This document shows positions 32,339-42,832 of a stretch of 64,000 bases of DNA, piece after piece. Position numbers and translations under genes: made by a program. Source of the DNA: Heliopora coerulea (taxonomy: Eukaryota; Cnidaria; Anthozoa; Scleralcyonacea; Helioporidae). Numbering within the stretch: the stretch's first letter is position 1; each line of letters begins with the position of its first letter. The notes beneath the pieces are model-generated. The model did no database searches. It worked only from the letters and a program-made list of their open reading frames with translations, and was not told the DNA's origin. The DNA is taken from assembly GCA_030142905.1 (NCBI GenBank), contig JASJOG010000604.1, positions 1 to 64,000 of the forward strand. The letters are read 5' to 3'.

Positions 32339-33348
32339 GTGGTACCTCAACAACACCTTCAAAGTATAGTGGCTGAAGTGCATGTGGGACACCCAGGAGT
32401 TTGTCGCATGAATGCTATTGCAAGATCAATAATGTGGTGGCCCAAGATGGATGTTGACTTGGAAGCCAAGGTAAAAACATGTGAAAAATGCCTGGTAAAT
32501 CAGAAAGTGCCTCCTGCTGCCCCTCTGCATCCTTGGGAATACCCTCACAAGCCATGGTCAAAGCTTTACGTTGACTTTGTTGGCCCGGTTTATGGCAGAA
32601 TACTGTTAATTATTGTTGATGCATATTCAAAGTGGATAGATGTCCAGGTAATGCAAAAGCACGTAACAACGGCACCTTATCATCCCACATCAAACGGCTT
32701 GGCTGAAAGAGCAGTACAGACGGTGAAGGAAGGCATTAAGAAACAAGGCGGAGGTACATTGGAAACCAAAGTTAATCTTTTTTTTTCCAGTACAGGATAA
32801 CACCACACACTACCACGGGACGAACACCGGCAGAGTTACTTATGAACTGGAAGCTAAAGTCTCGGTTTTATCTAATGCGACCTGATGTTAGCAGAACAGT
32901 TACAGTTCAACAAGAAAGACAGAAACAGCACCATGACATTAATACTCGACAAAGGAAGTTTTCGGAGCAAGATCCTGTTTACGTCAGAAACTATGGACGA
33001 GGATACAAATGGATTCCCGCAAGAATAATTGATAAATCAGGTCCAGTTTCCTATACAGTCATATCAGAGGGTAGAAAATATACAAGGAGACACCAAGATC
33101 AAATTCTAAGTCGAAAATCAACCAGAATGAACGAGCCGAATGAAAACCCAAAGGAACTTGAAGAGGAAGAAAACCAGGAACCTATCGAAGAAGCAGAACC
33201 AAAAAGACCACCTGAAGAATACAGCTATCAATTCAATCAGCCTAACCCTTGTGGCAGCGTGTTGAACAACGGAACAGTGGAGATTGAAGATTGCGGTCGG
33301 TCACCAGTGCGGAATCGGGTCCCACCAAACTACTACGGATATTTCTGA
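32339..33348 (+). pseudogene. Gypsy integrase
   Basis: The zinc-binding HHCC module (VHVGHPGV...CEKC) spans 32370-32500. The catalytic core starts 'LYVDFVGPVYG' (first Asp) and 'DAYSKWIDVQ'. The segment with the second Asp is deleted near 32660, so the text jumps to VTTAPYHPTSNGLAER with the final Glu. The C-terminal domain (DPVYVRNYGRGYKWIPARI) and an acidic EEEENQEP tail end at 33348. The deletion removes activity. Confidence 0.85.
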
Positions 33349-33432
33349 CATTTAACTTATAATATGTAACTGGGTGTTGGTTGACATTTTTTTAAAACTG
33401 TAGGTAACATTTTAAAAGGAAAGAGTTTAAAC

Positions 33433-33660
33433 CGAAGGAGGAGGGGTGTAGTAACCGTGACGTCATGTCACGTGAGAGCGTGAAGAAAAGGGCGGAACGC
33501 AGAGACGTTGTGTTGTTATTGTATCACTTTCAAAATAGAGAAGTATACTACTTCTACTCATTTCTCATTCTCATTCTACTCATGAACTCAAATTGAGTTC
33601 AAATCCCGCTCGAGTCCACATTTTTCAGTTGACTTCAGTAGTGTAGGTTAATTGTGAAGT
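33433..33660 (+). repeat. polypurine tract and probable 3' LTR
   Basis: CCGAAGGAGGAGGGG is followed by TGTAGTAACCGTGACGTCATG, a normal PPT/LTR boundary with the TG start. The right end of the LTR cannot be fixed without a second copy. A Penelope-like tail follows from about 33676. Confidence 0.55.
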
Positions 33661-33839
33661 TATCATTTCATAATACCCTGAGGATGATTCTGAAATAGAA
33701 TACGGCATATTCCTAAGATTTTAGAACTATAATATTTATACTGCTACAAGTAGCGTTTCAAGAGGGGGGAAACGCAAAGAAAATGATTGTCCCTGGCGAC
33801 ACTTTCGCTAAGGGCAACAAAATGACAAGAAAATGCTGA

Positions 33840-34360
33840 AAATTCTAACGAAGTGCGCCGAGGATAGATCTCCAGGATATTATAGTGACCAATTTTAATA
33901 GCTGGGAGAGCTGTTCATTTACTTGGCAATATGGCTGTTGGATTGATAGATATGTTTTAAACCAGTTATGTGCTGTCCTTAATTACGCCATGAAGATATA
34001 ACTTCTTTAGCAATATTTGGTGGTTAACAATATCGAATGCATTCTTGAGATCCGGAAAGACGACTCCGTTTAGCTGACCAACGTCGATCTGTTGATAATT
34101 TCAAGCAGTTCAGCAACAGTTGAATAATTAGGTCTACGGCCATGGTGGGAACTACTAAGTAAATTATTTTACAATTAGACTGAAATAAAGTTGGTTATGC
34201 TACTGTTTCTCCTTAATTTTTTGCAATAATGGACTTTACAGATATCATCCTTTGGATCATCTTTATACACAGTAGTAACTTTAGAAATTTTCCAGTCATT
34301 CGGAAATCGACTGGAGAAATCTTTTTCAAATCTCAAAACTGCACTAAGGATTTTCCTCAA
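33840..34360 (-). pseudogene. Jockey/CR1-like LINE reverse transcriptase fragment
   Basis: Minus-strand frames read 'FPNDWKISKVTTVYKDDPKD' (RT block 1-2), then GVVFPDLKNAFDIVNHQILL (block A) and a degraded GVPQGSILGPL (block B, as ISWRSILGAL). Frames shift several times. It could be the 5' part of the same LINE as 28805-29440. Confidence 0.75.
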
Positions 34361-34782
34361 GATCTGTGTCAGTGTGGCAACATGCCAAAGGTTTCCAAGT
34401 TGAAATTGAAGAAAAGATTATTTACAATCCTCTATAACTCAATCTGGACTAATTAAGCAACCTGCTGTTTTTTCCATCGAGCGTGAATTGACAATTTCGA
34501 GTGATTTTCACAACGTGATAAAAGAGTTTGCTTCGTTGAAAGCCAGGAAGATGCAACATGGATTACCTTATCAATTCTAGTTCAAGCAATAAATTGTAAA
34601 AGCATTTTGAATTATTTGGTCGTTTGCTATTCAAGCTTTTGTAAACTCAGAATATATGTATTCGAGACGATATTAGCAGATTTAACCAAGAGAGTGGAAA
34701 GGGGTTATTTCGTCATATGGAGAATCACAGACTTAGCAGTACATACGCCAGTAGAGCGAAGCAATCAGAAATCCCATCTGGG

Positions 34783-34862
34783 TCCTGCATGGTTTCTTAA
34801 CGGTATGAGCGTTGTGCGGACCTCAGAAGGCAGTGAGTTCAATCCCGATCTTGAGCTCAAAC
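34783..34862 (+). repeat. tRNA-like SINE-type segment
   Basis: CTTAACGGTATGAGCG resembles an A box and GAGTTCAATCCC a B box, about 35 nt apart. The ends do not pair well. It is a tRNA-derived fragment next to a Penelope-like tail. Confidence 0.3.
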
Positions 34863-34894
34863 ATTTTTAGGTAAAGTTTAATAGAAGTTCACAC

Positions 34895-35310
34895 GTATTT
34901 CAGAATACATGGGAATTTCGCCTTTGACTGGCAAGAAAGTTTCACATCCTTCACGTTCTAGCATTCTTACACATTCAACCCAAACTGGCCACTCCATCTC
35001 CTTTCATGACTTCTCTATTCTTTCCTCTTGCAATTCACCCCTTGAATTACTTATCAGAGAAAGTCTACTCATCAATAAACATAAACCTTCTCTTAATGAA
35101 AACCGTTCCGCTTGCCTTATTTTAATTCTCTCGCTCCTCTACTTGTCTCGTCTCATCTTTCACCTCCCTTATTCTAATTGGCTTTAATCCTAATGTGATA
35201 CCTTTTGTAATTATAAATATCTTAATATTTCCATCTGTAATTACTTTGAAAATGTTGCGCGTCGGCAACGAAACGTCAGTGAACTTCTATTAAACTTTAT
35301 TCGTGTGTTT
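34895..35310 (+). pseudogene. Penelope-like element 3' end (GIY-YIG C-terminus and tail)
   Basis: The frame reads 'GISPLTGKKVSHPSRSSILT', 'FHDFSILSSCNSPLELLIRE' and SLLINKHKPSLNEN. This is the C-terminal half of the GIY-YIG nuclease of Penelope-like elements. The 3' tail holds GTTGCGCGTCGGCAAC and GAAACGTCAGTGAAC at 35253-35290. The same sequence ends the longer copy at 53700-56810, about 90% alike by eye. It is 5'-truncated. Confidence 0.8.
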
Positions 35311-36156
35311 TTGTCTATTCCTGAATGATGACACTACATCTCCGAATTTTGAGCTGGGCTCTCATCTTCATTTTACGTCTAAGTTGTATTCAATATGCAC
35401 TTTTAATTTTTTTTTTCAATTTTTGTTTTTATTCCTCGTAAGATGCAAAATATAGAGTTTCTCTTTTAAAGTGATTTTGCTGTGTTTTCGATTTTACAAC
35501 CTCGTAGAAGGAGGTAGAGATTGACATTTTGTAACTTCGCCCCAGTGCATAATGCACTTATTACTCCGCTGGCTACCACAGTCACGTTGTTTCAAGTGAA
35601 AGCAATGAAACGAAGAAATCAAGATCATTTCAAAATAAGTGAATGAACGTTAAAAAGAACAGTGGTTTTGCGTATTACAAAGTCGACTGCATGTTTTTAA
35701 TAACAAGCAGAAACGTGATGGGGTTAATGTTGATCAATGTCACCGTATGCTGTAAAAAAGTGCAAGTTATAAATGTGACGAAGTCAACTAGAAACTATGC
35801 AAGTACCGAATTCTCTTATATCTAATTTAATCATCAAAAAGTTAGTGATACTTAACTTACTGACTAACTCTCACAAGTGACACATTGCTTATAAAAATGT
35901 CTTCACTTTAAAAAAATAAAAAATTAAGGAAGGCGCACATGCCCGAGTTAACTGTTCCACTGATCAGTAGTCCGTGTAAACGCGTACCAAACGTCTTGTT
36001 TCTAGCAGTTTTGAGATCATGTTGGACATGCACATTTAAAAAAAAAAGATAAAATAGAACTGATAAATGTTCCTTTCAATTGAGGAAACAGTTATGACAA
36101 GAACAATTTCTTTAATACGAATGATTGATTTGTAACTTCACATTTATTTCGTTTAG
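35311..36156. other. intron, no gene seen
   Basis: AT-rich intronic sequence between the Penelope-like tail and the next exon, without recognisable features. Confidence 0.5.
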
Positions 36157-36319
36157 ATTATTTGAAGACGAGATAAACAAGCGATGTAACAATATTAATG
36201 ATGATGCTGTTATTGAAAGGGACATGCGCTTTTTATGGAATGAATGCATTAGCAACAAACATTTTGGCAAAGATTGTTTGGGTAAATGTTCAATAACTCC
36301 TAAACAGATAACAGGGCAG
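36157..36319 (+). CDS. linker exon between UPA-like region and PNP domain
   Basis: Acceptor CATTTATTTCGTTTAG, donor CAG|GTACGT. After completing the shared Arg codon it reads LFEDEINKRCNNINDDAVIE, then RDMRFLWNECISNKHFGKDC and SITPKQITGQ. I do not recognise the domain; it is helical, charged and has four cysteines. Phases 2 in and 0 out fit both neighbours. Confidence 0.7.
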
Positions 36320-36399
36320 GTACGTCTTAAGATAAAGCAAGGAAAAATGCCTTTTCTCGAAGTATTCGCACATTACTCTAAAAATCCGTCATTCATCTG

Positions 36400-37090
36400 A
36401 GTAAAACATTCCTCAGAAGTGTGTTACTTGAACTTGTGTTGTTTCCTCAGTTTCGTCACACTAGATAACAGTGCTTCACCAAGAAATGACCTTCCTTAAA
36501 TTTTGGTTCCTTCAACTCGTGCATATTGTTTTCTTAGTCTTCTCACTCTACAGTAACACTCAGTCCCCCACCAAGATAGGACACTCCTCAGAGGTTGGTT
36601 ACCTTAAGTTGTGTTGTTCCCTCAGTCTTCTCACACTACAGTAACACTCAGTCTTTCACCTAGACAAGACACTCCTCAAAGGTTGGTTCCCTCAACTTAT
36701 GTTTTACCCTCAGTCTTCTCACACTACGGTAATAGTAAGTCTTTCACATAGATAGAATACTAGTCAGAAGTTGGTTCCCTTGACATGAGTTATTCCATCA
36801 GTCTTCTCACACTACATTAAAGTCAGTTTTTTATCTCGATTGGACAGTCGTCAGAGATTGGTTATACCTGGACTTACGTTGTCTCCTCAATCTTCTCACA
36901 CTGCAGATACTGTAAGTCTTTCACTTGGATAGGACGCTCTTTAGAGGTTGATTTCGTCGACTTATGTTGTTCCCTTAATTTTCTCATACTTCAGTAACAT
37001 GCATTTTTCTCTAGTTACATGTATGAATTCCATTAGAGTTTGGTTAATTCGAGTCCTGTTATTCTCAAAGTCCTCTCATATTGTTCTATT
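36400..37090 (+). repeat. minisatellite, ~88 bp unit
   Basis: About eight diverged units of 87-90 bp. CAGTCTTCTCACACTACAGT landmarks recur near 36448, 36535, 36622, 36710, 36799, 36889, 36976 and 37064, with AGGTTGGTTCCCTCAACTT between them. The array fills almost the whole intron between exons 36157-36319 and 37128-37203, stopping about 40 bp before the acceptor. Confidence 0.85.
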
Positions 37091-37127
37091 GTACTGTTCT
37101 CGTCTTATTTCATTTGTCCACTTTCAG

Positions 37128-37203
37128 GCTGAATTCCGTGAGGCTGTTGCTGACACATCTGAAATATCGGGATCTGCGTTGGCGATACATTCTTTAGAAA
37201 CAG
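37128..37203 (+). CDS. short linker exon before the PNP domain
   Basis: Acceptor TTTGTCCACTTTCAG, donor ACAG|GTTAGC. It encodes AEFREAVADTSEISG then SALAIHSLET. It enters in phase 0 and leaves in phase 1, matching the PNP exon at 44656 (text across the splice: SLETG-PPDIHL). It has no domain of its own. Confidence 0.7.
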
Positions 37204-38214
37204 GTTAGCTTCGTAAACGAAAAGTGAATACGTTTCGAGGAATTTCCGGGAACAAATTTTTCTGAAACATTTAAAGTGTTTTTCATCGAAATTTTTTCGT
37301 TGAAGCATTGATTGATTTCTGCTTATTAAACGTGAAGACAGGAAAGAATGCAAGCAAGGGAGCGAACCAAACGTCTTAAAGATAATTATAAATTTTTCCT
37401 ACTAAGTCTTTGAAAACTATGCATTCTGTTATTTTGGTCAAAACTTCCTGGGTTTAGGAATGCAAAAGAAATGTCGGAAACCCAATTTGTTGCCGAGTTG
37501 ACATCGTTATTCTGATACAGATTGGAAAATCATCCTGGGCGAGAAGTGGGCGGCCGAGTCACTATAGACCTCCCTGCGGCACCACTGTCGTTTTAAAGAG
37601 GAAGTACGTGCAAAGGGTAATATAAAAATGCAATTAAATATGATGTAAAGTAGGAAAAAAAAGTATCTGCGTTATTCGTGTTTGCTCGAGGAATATAACT
37701 CACAGTTTACTATTCCTTCAGATCTTATGTCTCGAAAAATTCTCTCACAAATAACTGGAAATGGGTTCCTTAACGCTAAAAAGTCAAAAATTTTTCAGTG
37801 GAGGATTCCATATGTAGTCCTTTCCAAGAAAACTTACGTATTATCTTAACATAGAATCCTAGCACTAATAGCGATATCCTTTACTCTGATTTCATTTTGG
37901 TCATGTCTAAAACCACTCCAAAAGGACACGTTGAGGGTGTTTCGTTTGAGTCGATATTATCCATTTCCCAAGATTACGAAGTATCTCTTTTTGAGTACTA
38001 TTCTTATTTTTACGTTTTAGTTTTCATTATTACGGTTATTTTTAATTACAATTATTATAATTGTTAATGCTACTATTGCTGTTGCTTTTGTTACTATGGT
38101 TATTATCACCTTTATTTTTATTATTGTTTTTGCTATTATTGTTTTTCCACACAGTCTATTTGAATAAACTAGAATAAAACTAGAAGCAAGTTGCTACCCG
38201 CAGCCTAAGGTCCT
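37204..38214. other. intron, no gene seen
   Basis: AT-rich. A weak ATT/TTA-rich tract lies at 38000-38150. No recognised coding sequence. Confidence 0.5.
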
Positions 38215-38614
38215 AGAGTAATATGTGCTTCATGTCCATTACCCTTCGTATGATTCTTGCTGTTCCAAGTAATACTGTCTTTCGCAGCATTTCAATTGGT
38301 ATTACAGTCCCAATCTTTTCCAAAAATCCTCAGAGTCTTTTGGATAACGTTCCCAGGGCATCAACAACTATTTGTAGGACTTCCACTTGATTTAACGTCC
38401 ACATTCTTGATAATTCCATTTTCAAATCCTGGTACTTTAAAATTTTTTCCAATTCCTTCGTTCCCACCCTATTATCTCCAGGTACCGCTATGTCAATAAT
38501 GCACGCTGTCTTCTTTTCTTTATCTACTATAATTAAATCAGGTCTCCTGTGTTCTGTTTCAAGGTCACATTGAATATTGAAATCCCACAATAGCTTATGA
38601 CGACTATTTTCTAA
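38215..38614 (-). pseudogene. RLE-type LINE, restriction-like endonuclease end
   Basis: The minus frame reads 'SRHKLLWDFNIQCDLE', 'RRPDLIIVDKEKKTACIIDI' and 'LKMELSRMWTLNQVEV', then GALGTLSKRL. This is the PD...D-K style endonuclease C-terminal to the RT in R2/NeSL-like LINEs. Coding-like sequence continues to about 38215 in another frame (SKNHTKGNGH). It is continuous with 40079-41010 once the hAT element between them is removed. Confidence 0.8.
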
Positions 38615-38620
38615 CACTCA

Positions 38621-40072
38621 CAGGGATGTAGCTACGCCGGGCGGTGCCGGGCGGGACCACCCGGCAAAAATTTTAAGCGCCCGGCACTCGCGGTAATTTT
38701 TTCAATCCCACCCGGTACATCTTTAAGTCTAAACATCATGAAATAAACACTTTTTGTGCAGCAGATATCCTTTTAGTTTAATCCATCATCCATCAAGCTG
38801 CGAGATAACTTTTAACTTTTTAAATACTATCGAAATAAGCGTAAACAAGCAAAATCTCGCTCAAAAAGAGTTGTTGTTCGCTATAATAAATCTTAACCAC
38901 TTTAAAGTTTATAAATTTGGTTGTGGAATTCAGAAATCGTTTGTAAACACGACTTTCTAGATGATATACGACACTTTTTACGCTACTGTGTGAACTCTGC
39001 CTTGCTAGCCCGAGTCACGCTCGATGTCTGACAAAATGTAGGCCAGATAGTTTGATTTTGAGAGGGAAATTTCAAAAATTATCGCAATTCGACCTCATTA
39101 TGGAAAGAAGCACTATTGATCTTGGCTCTCTATGTAATGTTGGAAAAAACTACGCTTTCGATTAGCGAGAAAACGGCGTTGAACAGAAGTAAAACTTTGA
39201 CAAAACCGGCTTGACGTGTTTATAAGTAAATACCCAATCACAAGCGAGACCTAATCAAGTGGAAGTTAGATTCGCAAATTCAGAATTGTTTATCGTTCAA
39301 TTGAATAGATCATAGTTACAACTATTCAACATGTCTTTACTGAAATATTTTACTGTTAAGAGAAAAGAAAGTAATCAAACTACAAATGATTGCGAATCTC
39401 AACCGCAGCCTGTAATTGAAACCGAAGGCTTAGCTGAGTCTGAAGAGATAGTTGAAGGCGTCACTTAGTCTGATGCTGAGCCTGAGGAAGCAAGTACAGG
39501 ACAGTGAAACGAAGGCTTCCAGATGATTGTAACATAAAAATGAAAAAAAAAAACAAAGCACACAGTTTCATTTAAAGAATCGTGGAAAAATGGCAGACCC
39601 TGGTTAGTTTTGCCAGTCATACCCTGGAAGGGTATGTTTTGCCAGTCATGCTAGCGACATGGTATGAAGCCGTTTGATCGGGATATAAGGAGCAAACAGC
39701 CGTGTAAACGCACGCGGTTGGAAAGTGTAACTGACCATGAACGTTCAGCAGCCCATAAATCAGCTCTTAAAAGGGACTATGAAGCCACCCAACAAGTCGA
39801 TGTGACTGTTGCAATCTTGCCACGCGTCTACATTACTGATATGACAAAAACATTCGCTTGCCTGTATCACTCGGTCAAGCAAAGGATTGCCCACACAACA
39901 AATTTAAAACCAATGTTAGATTTGCTGGAGTACCTACAAGTAACCGTGAATCAAAGTAATGGGCCTAACTATACAAGTAGTTATAAAAATTTCCGAGGGA
40001 GAAACCTAAACCCCCACCACTGTCCGTAAATTAATTTTACCCGGCACTCATTTTTCGCTGGCTACATCCCTG
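38621..40072 (+). mobile_element. hAT-type DNA transposon, internally deleted, 1.45 kb
   Basis: Ends CAGGGATGTAGC and its complement GCTACATCCCTG. It is flanked by a 6 bp direct repeat CACTCA (38615-38620, 40073-40078), shorter than the usual 8 bp hAT duplication. CCCGGCACT/GCCGGGCGG patches lie near both ends. It inserted into the minus-strand LINE, and removing the element with one CACTCA rejoins the LINE frame. It encodes only the N-terminal part of a transposase. Confidence 0.85.
39331..40029 (+). pseudogene. hAT transposase N-terminal remnant
   Basis: The possible start is 'MSLLKYFTVKRKESNQ' at 39331. A degenerate zinc-finger-like region follows (FKESWKNGRPWLV, with CQSC later). The frame from 39664 reads 'VTDHERSAAHKSALKRDYEA' and RIAHTTNLKPMLDLLEYL, as in KIAA1586/ZNF862-like hAT proteins. 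In-frame stops lie near 39465-39540. The catalytic and dimerisation regions are deleted. Confidence 0.7.
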
Positions 40073-40078
40073 CACTCA

Positions 40079-41010
40079 TTGTGGTTGGTGTTCATTCCAT
40101 TTGTTTGTATGTTCCAAATTGTTTTTCCTACACAACTCCCAATGGACTTTACGTCCTACATTGTCATGTCTACCCTTGTACTCCCCTTGCGCTAACTTGC
40201 TGCATTCACTTACTAGATGTAAAACGGTTTCTCCTTTCTGACCGCACATTCTACACAAAGATGAGCTTATTGTTTTATCAATATGGAATTTAATATAGTT
40301 TGTTCTTATAGCTTGCTCTTGGGCAGCAAAAATCAACGCCTCAGTTGTAACTTTCAAGTCCGCTTTTGTGACCCACTCCCAGGATTTTTGTTTCTCTACA
40401 TCATCTCCATGATCTCTCACAAATTGTCCATACATCTTTTTCTCTCTCCATGTTCTCTCCTGTTCTTCCTCTTCTATTCTTTTATATTCTCATGGCTGAA
40501 TACAACCCGCTGTTTCAATTATATTGCCTCCCCTCACACACTCCAGAAATGGCTCAACACTGTGTTAAAAATACCAGCCCATACTGTTTTTCTCCCTTCG
40601 AATACAGCTTTCGGCACTAATAAGTCCACGTCCACCTCTTCTCCTTGGTATATAAATTCTGTTAATATCACTCTTTGGGTGTAACGCCCGATTCATTGTC
40701 ATAAGTTTCCTTGTCCGTCTGTCCATCTCCAGTAACTCATCTTTATTCCATCGTATTATTCCTCCACTATATCTAAGTAGCGAAACGGCCAATATGTTGA
40801 TGGCCAATATCTTATTTCGTCTGTTCAATTTCGATTTGAGCACAAGTTTCAGCCTCCTTATATACTCTTTTCTAAATATTGTCTTCATTTCCTTTTCCAT
40901 GACTTGGTTACATTGCAGTATTCCTAAGTACTTGTAGTCGTCTTCATCCATTTGCTTCATTACCTGACCATCAGGTAATATTATACCATCGCACTCGACT
41001 ACTTTCCCCC
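40079..41010 (-). pseudogene. RLE-type LINE, RT C-terminal region and zinc knuckle
   Basis: The minus-strand text reads '[12 protein letters not shown]', DEDDYKYLGILQCNQVMEKE, then 'RRLKLVLKSKLNRRNKILAI', 'SLLRYSGGIIRWNKDELLEM' and 'RGGRGLISAESC'. A second frame (40435-40079) has a zinc-knuckle CRMCGQKGETVLHLVSEC. This is the thumb and post-RT region of an R2/NeSL-like LINE. The RT palm is missing: the text starts abruptly at about 41010, joined to an APE-type LINE. Confidence 0.8.
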
Positions 41011-42224
41011 TCTTTACGATGTTCTCTACAATCGCGCACAAGTACTTTACGGCGCGTGGGTTTAAGTTTTGTTCCAGCGGGTAAGACAAATCCCTCATAA
41101 TCGGTCTTTATCAACATGTGAAAAGGATAGGTGTATCCAAACAACTCCGGCCTGTTGGTAAGGCAATTATCCAAACATGCGTGACCTCTCGTAGGGAAAT
41201 CGACCAGAACATCCCATCCCGACAATGCTTTAAATTCATGCGTGTCCAATCGATTAAGAACGCCGCCGCACACGACAACCGTATCAGGATATTTGTCCAA
41301 CACCGAGTACACAAAGCTAATGAGATAATTCATCAAATCCGCGTCTCGGTATTTATGCATCGGTGGATTGTAAAGGCCACAAATTAACATACGGTGACCA
41401 GAAGGCAATAACAAAGTTAGACAAATAAGTTCATAAAGTCTGGAACGGTATACGTCCAGGACCTTAAGATTATCCCTTACATAGATAGCCACGCCACCCT
41501 TTTTCCTGCTATCCAAATTTTCCCAGCACCTGTCTCTCCTAAATAAAGCATAGTCGGGAATATTCACAATCGCATCAGGCATTTCGATTGAGAGATGTGT
41601 TTCAGAGACAACACATATATCAATGTCTTGACTCCTAAGATCAGCATTTAACGCCACGGAAGCTCTCACTCGGTTTTTCGTTTTTGTCAAACCACAGATG
41701 TTAATAAAAAGACATTTAGGAACAGCAAATTCAGTAGATATAGGCCGACTAGTAACAATGTTTTCCAGGCGGATGAGTATTAAATTTCTCGCATCGACAT
41801 GTATATGTCTGTGTTTAATCCCGGTTCTACGACGACATTTCACAACTGTTATGCCCTTCGTGAATACCACATTTGAATTTCCCGCTCCTCGACCTCCTCT
41901 ATATCTCAGAATACCCAGTGATTTTAATTCGGCCATGACAACAGTAGAGGGGTTTGAAGCCTTCTTTCGATAGGACAAAAGTTTGGCACGATCGAAGAAA
42001 CGGCTATTACCTCGCACACTGACTCCACTTGATAAACTGTTCGTACAAGAAACAACTCTCGGGCAAGGAATTTCCGCCGACAAGACATACATAGGGCCAG
42101 ATTGAGACTGGACGTCCATGTTAATCATAATATCCAACAAAATGTAGCGTTCCAGGACAGCCAGTAATAACAAACCATGATGACTACATGACACAAGTGG
42201 CCGTCGAAATCGATGTTTAAGCAT
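41011..42224 (-). pseudogene. LINE ORF with APE-type endonuclease (EEP) domain
   Basis: One open frame of about 400 codons runs from a Met at 42224. The endonuclease core starts [16 protein letters not shown] and continues '[20 protein letters not shown]', [12 protein letters not shown] and '[19 protein letters not shown]'. It ends near '[18 protein letters not shown]', where the homology stops at the junction with the RLE-type LINE. The 'GGDLN' active-site motif reads GGVLN (about 41255-41270) and the terminal 'SDH' reads TDY, so two catalytic residues are lost although the frame is open. Confidence 0.8.
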
Positions 42225-42672
42225 AAAAGATCATGAAACGCGACACTTTTATAGCCAATGACTTTCTTTAAAGTCTAAGTCCGCTTTTGGTGGCTTAGAA
42301 CAATAAATAAGACTGATAAATACACAGATAATAAGGTGAAGGCAAGGAGCCCTCACAAACGTGGCAGCCATCTTGCCGCCCTACATACTCGACTTTTGCA
42401 ACTGAACTCGAAGGCTAACCGAATATTATTTTATTGCTTACAATGGTTTCTTTTTGTATTTGAATTTTTTTTTCTCATGTCACACGCCACACCAGTTCTT
42501 TTGTTTTGCCACTTGATTTCCTTGCTAGTCAAGCACATTGAAGCAAGAACTATCATTCATGCATACATACTTCTTAACTTGTGAGTTAAGAAACGTCAAA
42601 AGAATCTTTATAACAGAAAGCATTGTCTGCCATTGTCGTTTTGAGAAAACCTTGTCAATCATGTAATAAGTC

Positions 42673-42832
42673 AGTTAATCACCTCGAACGTCCGCTCTTA
42701 GCCAGATTCATCCCTCGGGAGTGTAGCTCTCGGAAAACATCCATTGGGGCTTACGGCCCGTGGGATGCATTCCTCGGGTCACGCCCCTTCGGGTGGTATC
42801 TGGCTAAGAGCCTCCGTTCTCGGTGATTAACT
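42673..42832. repeat. imperfect palindrome, ~35 bp arms
   Basis: AGTTAATCACCTCGAACGTC plus CGCTCTTAGCCAGAT pairs with ATCTGGCTAAGAG...CGGTGATTAACT. The inner part also pairs weakly (CATCC, CTCGGG). It could be a small MITE. No target duplication was identified. Confidence 0.6.

Larger units (their letters stand above)
29690..33660 (+). mobile_element. Ty3/Gypsy LTR retrotransposon, 5'-truncated and decayed
   Basis: Gag, protease, RT, RNase H and integrase regions follow in Ty3/Gypsy order (RNase H before integrase). A purine tract (33433-33446) precedes a probable 3' LTR starting TGTAGTAACC at 33447. The left LTR is missing. Several stops, frameshifts and an integrase deletion make it inactive. 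It inserted in sense orientation in the intron between exons 28433-28747 and 36157-36319. Confidence 0.85.

Noticed and set aside
38330..38960. Apparent plus-strand frames opposite the LINE end
   Set aside because: They are shadows of the minus-strand endonuclease coding sequence and the AT-rich hAT interior.
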